A stretch of DNA of 5,669 bases, taken from contig JAPUKI010000025.1 of assembly GCA_027295745.1 (NCBI GenBank), forward strand, positions 1-5,669, given 5' to 3'. Source of the stretch: Acidobacteriota bacterium (GTDB taxonomy: Bacteria; Acidobacteriota; UBA6911; RPQK01; JADFOI01). Each line of letters starts with the position of its first letter. The stretch's first letter is position 1. A model generated the notes under the pieces. The model made no database searches. It was not told the origin of the DNA and saw only the letters and a list, made by a program, of their open reading frames with translations. Shown piece by piece: positions 1 through 5,669 of the stretch. The position numbers were made by a program, and so were the translations under genes.

Positions 1-762
1 TGTGGAGCCAGCGCTTACAGCCGGGTGATCCACTTTGACCGCTTCTACGAGATCGCCCAGAAGGTTGGGGCTTACTTGATGGCCGACATTGCCCACATCG
101 CAGGAATGGTGGCCACAGGTCTTCATCCCAGTCCTGTCCCCTATGCCGACTTTGTCACCACCACCACCCACAAGACCTTGAGAGGACCTCGGGGTGGCAT
201 GATCCTTTGCAAAGAAGAGCACAAGAAAGCGATCGACAGGATTGTATTGCCGGGAATCCAGGGCGGCCCTTTGGTTCACATTATCGCCGCCAAAGCCGTA
301 TGCCTTAAAGATGCGGCATCAGAGACTTTCAAGACTTATCAGCGACAGGTCATCAGCAACGCCCAGGCCCTGGCTCAAGCCCTCGAAAAACAAGGATTTC
401 GAATCGTTTCGGGAGGAACCGACAATCATCTCTTTCTAGTCGACGTCTTCTCCAAAGGGATGAATGGCAAGCAGGCCGAAAAGGCCCTGGAAGAAGCTTT
501 CATAACCGTCAACAAAAACGGCATTCCTTTTGACACTCATCCTCCCCTGGTGACCAGCGGGATCCGGGTGGGAACTCCGGCCGTGACCACTCGAGATATG
601 AAGGAAGAGCAGATGGTTCAAATCGGAGAGTGCATGGGCAGAGTCCTCAACAATATCGATAGCCCAGGGATCTCAAAAGAGGTCGAGAAGGAAGTCAGGG
701 CACTCACAAACCAGTTCCCTCTTTATGCTCAGCGGCTGGAGTTAGCTCAAAAATTAGACTGA
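1..762 (+). CDS. glyA: Serine hydroxymethyltransferase, 3' part (5' end outside window)
   Basis: This is a cytosolic PLP enzyme that interconverts serine and glycine while moving a one-carbon unit to or from tetrahydrofolate. The frame is open from base 1 and gives 253 residues ending in TGA at 760-762. The family is usually about 415-420 residues, so roughly 170 N-terminal residues lie to the left. Visible family motifs are DIAHIAG (Asp29 stacks with the PLP ring nitrogen, His32), the PLP-lysine motif TTTTHKTLRGPRGG with the Schiff-base Lys58 at bases 172-174, the GGPLVHIIAAKAV segment, and SGIRVGTPA with the substrate-carboxylate Arg189 at 565-567. Spacing of these residues closely matches E. 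coli GlyA, so the visible part looks intact. The GTG at 25 is internal, not a start. The gene ends 4 bases before a MITE, which separates it from the downstream helicase. Confidence 0.97.
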   Translation, partial: CGASAYSRVIHFDRFYEIAQKVGAYLMADIAHIAGMVATGLHPSPVPYADFVTTTTHKTLRGPRGGMILCKEEHKKAIDRIVLPGIQGGPLVHIIAAKAVCLKDAASETFKTYQRQVISNAQALAQALEKQGFRIVSGGTDNHLFLVDVFSKGMNGKQAEKALEEAFITVNKNGIPFDTHPPLVTSGIRVGTPAVTTRDMKEEQMVQIGECMGRVLNNIDSPGISKEVEKEVRALTNQFPLYAQRLELAQKLD

Positions 763-766
763 TTAC

Positions 767-799
767 TAGTGTCTTGTCCCATGAATACCATGACGTTTG
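767..799 (+). repeat. Left terminal inverted repeat of the MITE
   Basis: It begins TAGTGTCTTGTCCCATGAAT and ends CGTTTG. It pairs with 1011-1043, differing at three positions: one T/C change near the outer end and an adjacent GA/AG swap near the inner end. The TA at 767-768 is the presumed target duplication. Confidence 0.88.
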
Positions 800-900
800 C
801 TGATGGGGCTTGCGAGGGGAGATCAAGGAGGGAGGAGGAGGTGATGCAGGGACATCGGCGACGACGAGCGACGCGGAGATCGCCCGCAACCCCCATCAGC
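799..900. repeat. Internal inverted repeat of the MITE
   Basis: The 16-base arm at 799-814 (GCTGATGGGGCTTGCG) is complementary to 885-900 with one mismatch, enclosing about 70 bases. Together with the outer ends this makes the element strongly foldable as RNA or single-stranded DNA. The left half thus has its own stem-loop inside the overall palindrome. Confidence 0.7.
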
Positions 901-1010
901 CCGAAGGGTGGCGGCGGGACGGCATCGATTTCTTTGTCGCTCCTCCTCCGCGATGCACACAGACATCGCGTCGTCGTCGCTTCGCGAACTCGACGCCGTC
1001 GCGCTCGCCA

Positions 1011-1043
1011 CAAACGCTATGGTATTCATGGGACGAGACACTA
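1011..1043 (-). repeat. Right terminal inverted repeat of the MITE, carrying the helicase start codons
   Basis: Read on the minus strand it begins TAGTGTCTCGTCCCATGAAT, nearly identical to the left end. On the plus strand it contains ATG at 1019 and ATG at 1028, both in frame with the helicase. The TA at 1042-1043 is the presumed second target copy. Confidence 0.88.
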
Positions 1044-2971
1044 ACGGTATCACCCTCGAGCAAATATTCAAGCCCGGCGGCATCCTGGAAAGTCAGCTGC
1101 CCAACTACGAACATCGGCCCTCCCAGCAGGTGATGGCGGAGGCGGTACTGGATGCCATCGCCAATCGCCATCCTTTGTGTGTCGAAGCGGGCACCGGAAC
1201 GGGTAAGACTCTTGCCTACCTGATTCCCTCTCTGTTCTGCAACCAACGGGTGATCGTTTCAACGGCCACCAAGAATCTACAGGACCAGATCTTTTTCAAA
1301 GATATCCCCTTTATCCGAAGGCATCTCTTTCCCAACTTATCGGTGACCTACATGAAGGGGAGACAAAACTATCTCTGCTTGAAAAAATTCCATGATCAGC
1401 AACCCCAGGGAGAAACTCATGAGGCCCCGGAGCCGTGGGGAGCCCTATCCCGGTGGGTCCAAGAGACCGAGACCGGAGATCGCTCCGAACTCAGCTGGAT
1501 GAGAGACGACGATTCTCTGTGGAGGAATCTCGATGCCCGGTCGGACACCTGCGCCGGTCATAAATGCTCCTACTTTGACCAGTGCTACGTGACCCGGATG
1601 CGCCAGAGGGCCCTGGAGGCGGACCTCATCGTGGTCAACCAAGCCTTGTTTTTCGCGAATTTGGCGCTTGAAAGCGATGAGATAGGCCACGTACTGCCCA
1701 GTTTCTCAGTCCTTATTCTGGACGAAGCTCATGAAGTCGAGGACATTGCGGCGAAGCACTTCGGAAAGCAGATCAGCAACTATCAGGTCGAAGAATTTTG
1801 CCGGAATTTTCGCAAAGTCTTTTCGGACTCTCCGGAATCCACTCGCCCACTGGATCAGGTACAAGCCTCTTCCACCGCTTTTTTTAATTCATTTCCCAGC
1901 TTGAGGGGGCGCTATTCCCTGAATCTTTACCAGCAGCCGGATGGAACAACGGTGGACCTGCGCGCTGAGGTTCTCGATTCCTTCCAGCGATTGCAACAAT
2001 CACTCTCAGGCCTTTACCACACCATGGAGCAGACAGATCGCCCAGCCGAAGCCGACCCGCTGATCCGGAACCTGGAACGGATGAGGGTGACGTTGGACGC
2101 GATCTTTGATCTGGAAAACTCTGAAAACGTTTACTGGTTCGAGAACAGGGCCCGCGGAGTTTTCCTGCATGTCAACCCTATTGAAGTGGGCCCGATTCTC
2201 CAGCAAAAGCTCTTCTCACGCGCCGATACCACCATTTTTACGTCGGCTACCCTGACCACCCACAACAACTTCGAATACTTCAAAGAGAGACTGGGCATCC
2301 AGGAACCGAAGGAAGTCATCACCCCAAGCGAATTCAACTATATAGAGCAAACGATGCTCTATATTCCTGGGTCCTTTCCCGAGCCGCGCTCCGACCACTA
2401 TCTTCCTCGTGCTCTCCATGAGATTCAAGAAATTCTTGGCATGACCCAGGGGTATGCTTTTCTACTCTTCACCAGTTTTTCTCAGATGAATCGTGTTTAT
2501 GAAGCTCTTCGTGAAGAGATTCCTTTCCCCCTGTTTCGGCAAGGAGAGCTGCCCAAGAATCAGCTGCTGGAAATCTTCAGGGACACACCCCATGCCGTGC
2601 TTTGCGCAACCTCCAGTTTCTGGCAGGGTGTCGACGTTCAGGGTAACGCCCTGCGTGCTGTGATTATTGACAAGCTGCCTTTTCTGGTTCCAACGGAGCC
2701 CCTGGTAGCAGCCCGCATCAATTGGCTTGAAAAGGAAGGAGCCAACTCCTTTCTGCGCTATAGCGTTCCCAAGGCCATCATTACCCTGAAACAGGGCCTG
2801 GGGAGACTCATCCGGTCTCGCCGGGACCGAGGAGTTCTGGCTGTACTGGACAGCCGTCTTCGAACTCGAAGTTACGGGAAACTCTTCATCGAAAGCTTGC
2901 CAAAATGCACCATCACCGATAATATTGATGCATTGCGAGACTTCTGTCGCAAAAATGCATCGACAGTTTAG
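1028..2971 (+). CDS. ATP-dependent DNA helicase, DinG/YoaA (XPD-like, Fe-S) family
   Basis: A 647-residue superfamily 2 helicase of the XPD/DinG type; relatives are 5'-3' DNA helicases acting in repair and on replication-blocking structures. In order: an EHRPSQQ segment near residue 28; Walker A EAGTGTGKT at 53-61; four probable [4Fe-4S] ligands Cys117, Cys175, Cys180 and Cys186 (the x4 and x5 spacing is typical of DinG/YoaA); DEAH box LDEAHEVED at 231-239; TSATL at 405-409; FTSF at 481-484; WQGVDVQG at 532-539; and QGLGRLIRS at 589-597. All core motifs are present and the length is close to YoaA, so orthology to dinG or yoaA is left open. The frame is open further upstream (GTG 908, ATG 953, ATG 1019), but all of that is MITE sequence. 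ATG 1028 puts the usual dozen residues before KPGG. No good ribosome-binding site precedes it. It ends 26 bases before the next gene. Confidence 0.93.
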   Translation: MGRDTNGITLEQIFKPGGILESQLPNYEHRPSQQVMAEAVLDAIANRHPLCVEAGTGTGKTLAYLIPSLFCNQRVIVSTATKNLQDQIFFKDIPFIRRHLFPNLSVTYMKGRQNYLCLKKFHDQQPQGETHEAPEPWGALSRWVQETETGDRSELSWMRDDDSLWRNLDARSDTCAGHKCSYFDQCYVTRMRQRALEADLIVVNQALFFANLALESDEIGHVLPSFSVLILDEAHEVEDIAAKHFGKQISNYQVEEFCRNFRKVFSDSPESTRPLDQVQASSTAFFNSFPSLRGRYSLNLYQQPDGTTVDLRAEVLDSFQRLQQSLSGLYHTMEQTDRPAEADPLIRNLERMRVTLDAIFDLENSENVYWFENRARGVFLHVNPIEVGPILQQKLFSRADTTIFTSATLTTHNNFEYFKERLGIQEPKEVITPSEFNYIEQTMLYIPGSFPEPRSDHYLPRALHEIQEILGMTQGYAFLLFTSFSQMNRVYEALREEIPFPLFRQGELPKNQLLEIFRDTPHAVLCATSSFWQGVDVQGNALRAVIIDKLPFLVPTEPLVAARINWLEKEGANSFLRYSVPKAIITLKQGLGRLIRSRRDRGVLAVLDSRLRTRSYGKLFIESLPKCTITDNIDALRDFCRKNASTV

Positions 2972-2986
2972 GGGGCAATGATAATT

Positions 2987-2992
2987 AGGGGT
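2987..2992 (+). promoter_or_regulatory. Ribosome-binding site of the secreted TPR gene
   Basis: AGGGGT lies about 6 bases before ATG 2998 and supports that start over later in-frame ATGs. Confidence 0.6.
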
Positions 2993-2997
2993 AGATT

Positions 2998-4014
2998 ATG
3001 AAGAGGAGTACCAGGCAGTTCTTTCTATTCACTCTTTTTGCATCCTTGTTGATGACTCAGGCTTATGCCCAGGTCGGCAATATCAGAGGAACGGTCACCG
3101 ACCCAGAAGGCAATCCGATCGAGGGCGTTACTATCAGGATTGAAGGCATGGAAGTGGCAAGACAATACACGGTGGAGACCGACGCCAAGGGTGAGTACTA
3201 TCACGGAGGAGTAACCCGACAGGGAACCTACCGTGTCATCGCCAAAAAAGAGGGCTACCAGAGTGCTTTCGGAGAGGGCGTGCGGGCCACCACTGATCGG
3301 AGGGGTGAGCAGGGACTGGTTGATTTCACCCTCCAGCGAGGGCTGAGCGGTCCACTCCTCTTTGAACTGACTGATGAACAGATCGAACAGATGAAGGCAG
3401 ACGTTGAGGACGCGGGCAGACGTCAACAGTCCGCTGCCGAAGTCAGGCTGAATATGGATCAGGGATTGCAGTTTTTCAATCAGGGGGAATATGAACAGGC
3501 TCTGACCGTTTTCAACGCCGCCCTGGAATTGGATGACCAGCAGCCAGCACTTTGGGCTAACGTCGGGAACACCCACTCCAAACTGAACCAGCATGAGCAA
3601 GCTGTAGAGGCCTATCAAAAGGCGCTTGATCTGGCTCCCGAAGACCCTACCCTGTATCAGAATTTGGGTGGGCTCTATGCCTCGATGGGAGATACGGAAA
3701 AGGCCCGCGAACTCTATCAAAAGGCCGTCAGTCTGAGTGCTTACGGGGATCCTCGGGATGCCGCTGTGAACTACTACAATATGGGCGTCACCTTCATAAA
3801 CTCCGGTAAGTCTGAGGAAGCCATCGAAGCTTTGACCAAGGCCTTGGAGGCGGATCCTGAATACGCAGAGGCACACTACCAGCTGGGCATCTCAATGCTG
3901 GGAACGGGCCAGATGGAGGAATCTGCGGACCACTTGAAAAAGTACCTGGAATTGGCCCCCGAGGGAGCCAATGCCGAGGTGGCCAAGCAGCTGGTCGAAC
4001 AGCTCGGACTATAA
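2998..4014 (+). CDS. Secreted protein with carboxypeptidase-regulatory-like domain and five TPRs
   Basis: This 338-residue protein begins with a Sec signal peptide: basic MKRSTRQ, a hydrophobic core, then AYA-Q with probable cleavage after residue 24. There is no lipobox cysteine. Residues about 27-114 look like a CarboxypepD_reg-like beta-sandwich (GNIRGTVTDPEGNPIEGVTI opening, then the YRVIAKKEGYQ stretch), a fold common in exported proteins. A helical linker at about 124-147 leads to five TPRs at roughly 149-182, 183-216, 217-250, 255-288 and 289-322, shown by repeated A/G-L/Y-x-x-G and A-x-x-x-[YF]-x-x-A-L spacing and acidic DP turns. It probably acts as a periplasmic or envelope scaffold; no catalytic residues are seen and the partner is unknown. 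It follows the helicase on the same strand by 26 bases, so the two may be cotranscribed. The stop codon touches the start of a downstream palindromic repeat. Confidence 0.9.
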   Translation: MKRSTRQFFLFTLFASLLMTQAYAQVGNIRGTVTDPEGNPIEGVTIRIEGMEVARQYTVETDAKGEYYHGGVTRQGTYRVIAKKEGYQSAFGEGVRATTDRRGEQGLVDFTLQRGLSGPLLFELTDEQIEQMKADVEDAGRRQQSAAEVRLNMDQGLQFFNQGEYEQALTVFNAALELDDQQPALWANVGNTHSKLNQHEQAVEAYQKALDLAPEDPTLYQNLGGLYASMGDTEKARELYQKAVSLSAYGDPRDAAVNYYNMGVTFINSGKSEEAIEALTKALEADPEYAEAHYQLGISMLGTGQMEESADHLKKYLELAPEGANAEVAKQLVEQLGL

Positions 4015-4195
4015 GCCCGTACTTCCCACACCCAAACTACTGCGGCACCGGAGATGAGCGCGTCTACGGCGTCGCTACTCGGTCGGCTTCCTCAACGTAC
4101 TGCAGAGAGTACGTTTGCGGGAGCCTCCCTCGTGCTCCTTGTATCCACACCCATCTCCATCGCCTCGCTACGTTCGAGTGTGGAAAATACGGGCT
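4014..4195. repeat. 182-bp imperfect palindromic element between convergent genes
   Basis: The outer arms, 4014-4031 (AGCCCGTACTTCCCACAC) and 4178-4195, are inverted copies with 16 of 18 matches. GGAGATG at 4050-4056 pairs with CATCTCC at 4152-4158. A perfect hairpin lies at 4094-4115. All three share an axis near 4104.5, so the whole stretch can fold as one long interrupted hairpin. An alternative pairing joins TCCACAC at 4144-4150 with GTGTGGA at 4178-4184. It fills nearly all of the 188-base interval between two stop codons and encodes no credible protein. It could be a second MITE-type element, a structured RNA or a bidirectional terminator. AGCCCG recurs at 4014-4019 and 4197-4202, a possible short target duplication. 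The ends differ from those of the 767-1043 element. Confidence 0.65.
4094..4115. repeat. Central hairpin of the intergenic palindrome
   Basis: AACGTACT and AGTACGTT form a perfect 8-bp stem around a 6-base loop. It lies exactly at the centre of the larger inverted repeat. No T-run follows on either strand, so it is not a standard intrinsic terminator by itself. Confidence 0.75.
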
Positions 4196-4202
4196 CAGCC
4201 CG
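4184..4202 (-). terminator. Probable intrinsic terminator of the HEAT-repeat gene
   Basis: Reading the minus strand, directly after the TAG stop comes CGGGC-TGA-GCCCG (4202-4190) followed by TATTTT. A 5-bp GC stem with a 3-base loop and a short T-rich tail fits a weak Rho-independent terminator. The hairpin overlaps the right arm of the larger palindrome, so both could compete for folding. Confidence 0.45.
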
Positions 4203-4883
4203 CTAGATATACTGCTCAGCAGCTTGACAGCCTAAGTGAGCCAGATCGGAGAGCGCGGCCAGCGCGGCGCCACGAACCTCATCGGAATCATCCCCTGCCA
4301 GGACGGTCATCACGTGAAAGACGGTCTCCGGAACCTCGTTGGGACGGTGCCAATAGGCCACCGCCAATTCCTGGACAGCCTGGGCACGCAAGGCGGGAGC
4401 CTTCTCTTTCATGACCCGGGTCAGTTCCTTCACAGCACCCACGATTCCCTGCTGGGCAAGGTTTCCCAGTGCGGAGAGAACCCAGGGTTTTCGACGTACA
4501 GCCGAATTTCCCTCCCCTTTGTAGATAGCCTGAAGGGGCTCAATGGCCTGCCCATCTCCCATCTCTCCCAAAGCATGAATAATAGAGGCCTGCAAGGACT
4601 GGGAGCCTTTGCCCCTAAAAGTGGAAGGTTCCACAAACACTTTGTACAGAGGTTCAATGGCCCGGGCATCTCCGAGGCTGCCCAAGGCGACGGCGGCGAA
4701 TTCTTTCTGGTTTCGATTCCCGGATTGGAGAAGCTGGAGAAGGGGCTCTAAAAACAAAGGCGAGCGAACAATGCTGATATGAGGAAGAACCTCATAGAGT
4801 TTCTTGGCCTTCCCCTCAACGAGTATGCTCAGACAAGTCTGAATCAGCTTTTCGCGACCACCGATGTCTTTTCCACGATACAT
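4203..4883 (-). CDS. HEAT-repeat (PBS-lyase-type) protein
   Basis: A 226-residue, probably cytosolic protein with no signal peptide or membrane segment. From about residue 44 it is built of HEAT/PBS-lyase-like helical pairs at roughly 44-73, 74-110, 111-145, 146-180 and 185-220. The recurring signature is A-x-x-A-L-G-x-[LM]-G-D followed by A-[IR]-x-P-L, for example VALGSLGDARAIEPL and HALGEMGDGQAIEPL. Such solenoids bind proteins or act as assembly factors; no lyase activity should be inferred. The first 40 residues are helical and less repetitive. It converges on the secreted TPR gene and diverges from the downstream TPR gene. ATG 4883-4881 is the only early start available, yet it lacks a clear ribosome-binding site: a perfect palindrome begins 6 bases upstream, where translation control could act. 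Its specific role is not known. Confidence 0.85.
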   Translation of the reverse strand: MYRGKDIGGREKLIQTCLSILVEGKAKKLYEVLPHISIVRSPLFLEPLLQLLQSGNRNQKEFAAVALGSLGDARAIEPLYKVFVEPSTFRGKGSQSLQASIIHALGEMGDGQAIEPLQAIYKGEGNSAVRRKPWVLSALGNLAQQGIVGAVKELTRVMKEKAPALRAQAVQELAVAYWHRPNEVPETVFHVMTVLAGDDSDEVRGAALAALSDLAHLGCQAAEQYI

Positions 4884-4889
4884 TTAGGC

Positions 4890-4917
4890 TAGCCCGGATG
4901 ATGCATCATCCGGGCTA
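4890..4917. repeat. Perfect 28-bp palindrome upstream of the HEAT gene
   Basis: The half-site TAGCCCGGATGATG at 4890-4903 is followed directly by its exact reverse complement, with no spacer and no mismatch. It lies 6 bases upstream of the minus-strand ATG at 4883 and about 86 bases before the divergent plus-strand start. It could be an operator for a dimeric regulator, an mRNA hairpin masking the HEAT gene start, or a REP-like dispersed repeat. No T-run follows, so a terminator is unlikely. Confidence 0.8.
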
Positions 4918-5003
4918 CAACAACTTGCTCCCACTCTGCCGCTGATCGTCCCTTGTTTTCATGGGCCATCATCAATCCCTAAGCAAATACTTTCTCTATA
5001 AGG

Positions 5004-5651
5004 ATGAAGGGCGATTCAAAACTCCCTTATGATAACATACAGCTATCTATGGGCAACAAACAGATCACGACTGGAGTAGTGGGCATTGTGATCGGTTTGA
5101 TTATGGGATTTTTTGCTTCCCAAATCTTCCTGCAAAACCCCTCGAGAGTGGGCGAACCGCAACCTCTAAACAGCTCTCAAGATCCTTCTCAACTTCCCGC
5201 AGAGCACCCACCTGCTGAAGTGATGGAGAAGTTGACTGAACTCCAAGACTGGGCGCAGACCCATCCTCAGGACAGCCGGGTCCGAATCAGTCTGGGCAAT
5301 ACTTATTACGACATGGGCCGCTTCGATGGCGCACTGAGCTGGTACGAAGAAGCCCTTCAGTTGGAACCGGACAATGTGGATGTTCGGACCGATCTTGGAA
5401 CCGCCTATCTGTATACCGGCAACCCGGGCAAGGCGGTGGAACACTACAAAAGCTCGCTGGAAATGAACCCTGACCATATTCAGACATTGCAGAACATCAG
5501 CGTAGCCTACCTTTCCACCGGCAACTATAGGGAGGCTATCGGACATCTGGAAAGGCTCCTTGAGTCCCATCCGGATTACCCCCAGCGCAAGGAGATTGAG
5601 CAGCAGATTGAGTATATAAGGATCCAAATACTAGGAGGAGGCCCTCCCTGA
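5004..5651 (+). CDS. Membrane-anchored TPR protein (NrfG/CcmH-like architecture)
   Basis: This 215-residue protein has a single N-terminal membrane segment at about residues 22-44 (VVGIVIGLIMGFFASQIF core), then a proline/glutamine-rich linker to about residue 70, then three TPRs at roughly 91-124, 125-158 and 159-192 (SLGNTYYDMGRFDGAL, DLGTAYLYTGNPGKAV, NISVAYLSTGNYREAI). The C terminus is a charged helix ending GGGPP. It probably sits in the inner membrane with the TPRs in the periplasm and recruits partner proteins. The layout recalls cytochrome c biogenesis TPR proteins, but it is generic and no heme-handling neighbour is visible. The start is uncertain: ATG 5004 has only AAGG directly against it, and ATG 5049 (15 residues shorter, just before the membrane segment) also lacks a good ribosome-binding site. 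The next gene seems to start 1 base after this stop, suggesting an operon. Confidence 0.85.
   Translation: MKGDSKLPYDNIQLSMGNKQITTGVVGIVIGLIMGFFASQIFLQNPSRVGEPQPLNSSQDPSQLPAEHPPAEVMEKLTELQDWAQTHPQDSRVRISLGNTYYDMGRFDGALSWYEEALQLEPDNVDVRTDLGTAYLYTGNPGKAVEHYKSSLEMNPDHIQTLQNISVAYLSTGNYREAIGHLERLLESHPDYPQRKEIEQQIEYIRIQILGGGPP
5633..5640 (+). promoter_or_regulatory. Ribosome-binding site for the gene starting at 5653
   Basis: AGGAGGAG lies inside the last codons of the TPR gene, 12 bases before ATG 5653. GGAG at 5637-5640 could pair with CTCC at 5644-5647 as a very small hairpin, but that stem is too weak to argue for regulation. Confidence 0.45.
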
Positions 5652-5652
5652 A

Positions 5653-5669
5653 ATGTCTTGGATCATCAG
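5653..5669 (+). CDS. Start of an unidentified gene, cut by the window end
   Basis: ATG 5653 opens a frame reading MSWII before the window ends. It starts 1 base after the TGA of the TPR gene and has a purine-rich AGGAGGAG upstream, a layout typical of translationally coupled operon genes. Five residues are too few to name a product. Confidence 0.45.

Larger units (their letters stand above)
767..1043. mobile_element. MITE-like element with 33-bp terminal inverted repeats and TA ends
   Basis: Bases 767-799 and 1011-1043 are inverted copies of one another, matching at 30 of 33 positions when read by eye. Both ends finish in TA, as expected if a TA dinucleotide target was duplicated, the habit of IS630/Tc1-mariner transposases. 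The roughly 275-bp body is richer in GC than its neighbours and has triplet-like GGA and CGA/CGT tracts. It holds further inverted pairs (799-814 with 885-900; 831-840 with 940-949; 858-867 with 971-980). No transposase fits inside, so it would need one supplied in trans. It sits between the glyA stop and the helicase and contributes the helicase start codons. Inverted ends, size and TA borders are seen. The IS630/Tc1-mariner assignment is inferred. Other copies in the genome would confirm mobility. Confidence 0.85.

Noticed and set aside
908..1027. Helicase starting at GTG 908, ATG 953 or ATG 1019
   Set aside because: These starts only add transposon-encoded residues. 908 and 953 would give 25-40 extra low-complexity residues without family support. 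1019 adds only three and cannot be firmly excluded.
3025..3876. Long minus-strand open frame of 283 codons opposite the secreted TPR gene
   Set aside because: It is antisense to a well-supported protein with a signal peptide and five TPRs, and its translation shows no recognisable domain. Codon bias of the real gene explains the open frame.
4014..4195. Group II intron fragment or IscB-type guide RNA
   Set aside because: No domain V signature, reverse transcriptase or nuclease gene is present. The resemblance is only to general stem-loop structure.
4115..4414. Plus-strand frame of 99 codons across the palindromic element and the HEAT gene end
   Set aside because: It has Pro/Arg-rich low-complexity translation, crosses a repeat and lies antisense to the HEAT gene.
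4236..4751. Plus-strand open frame of 171 codons opposite the HEAT gene
   Set aside because: The minus-strand translation has clear repeated HEAT signatures. The plus-strand product has no motif and no ribosome-binding site.
4890..4917. Palindrome as a Rho-independent terminator
   Set aside because: It has no loop and no T-run on either strand, and it lies upstream of both flanking genes rather than downstream of one.
4953..5003. Sigma70-type promoter (TATAAG at 4997-5002) for the membrane TPR gene
   Set aside because: No acceptable -35 box is found at the right distance, and the -10-like hexamer would place transcription start inside the possible CDS.
5166..5627. Minus-strand open frame of 153 codons opposite the membrane TPR gene
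   Set aside because: It is a shadow of the TPR gene; no domain or start signal was seen.

Overview
The window is bacterial chromosome of moderate GC content. It carries four complete protein genes, the 3' part of a fifth and the first codons of a sixth. No gene here fixes the taxon. The mix of glyA, an Fe-S helicase of the DinG/YoaA family, a secreted protein joining a carboxypeptidase-regulatory-like domain to TPRs, and a second membrane-anchored TPR protein would suit Acidobacteriota or a related diderm phylum. That is an impression, not a result.

Layout, left to right. Bases 1-762 encode the C-terminal part of serine hydroxymethyltransferase (glyA). Bases 767-1043 are a short non-autonomous transposon-like element (MITE) with 33-bp near-perfect terminal inverted repeats ending in TA. 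Its right end runs into the helicase reading frame and supplies the only plausible canonical start codons (best at 1028). The helicase (1028-2971) has all the XPD-like motifs plus four cysteines for an iron-sulfur cluster. After 26 bases comes a secreted CarboxypepD_reg-like/TPR protein (2998-4014). These three genes share a strand and may once have formed one operon that the element split.

Bases 4015-4202 separate two convergent genes and are almost filled by a second, unrelated imperfect palindrome (4014-4195) with a strong central hairpin. A short intrinsic terminator-like hairpin lies at its right border. A HEAT-repeat protein follows on the minus strand (4203-4883). A perfect 28-bp palindrome lies 6 bases upstream of its start, in the divergent interval before a membrane-anchored TPR protein (5004-5651). 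A new gene probably begins at 5653 behind a purine-rich ribosome-binding site.

The genes do not form an obvious pathway. They cover one-carbon metabolism (GlyA), DNA repair or structure resolution (helicase) and three alpha-solenoid scaffold proteins (TPR, HEAT, TPR). The strongest novelty is structural: the MITE has replaced the 5' end of a helicase gene, and removing it in silico restores an in-frame overlap of the helicase with the glyA stop codon. No CRISPR array, tRNA, rRNA, transposase or recognisable defence system was found.
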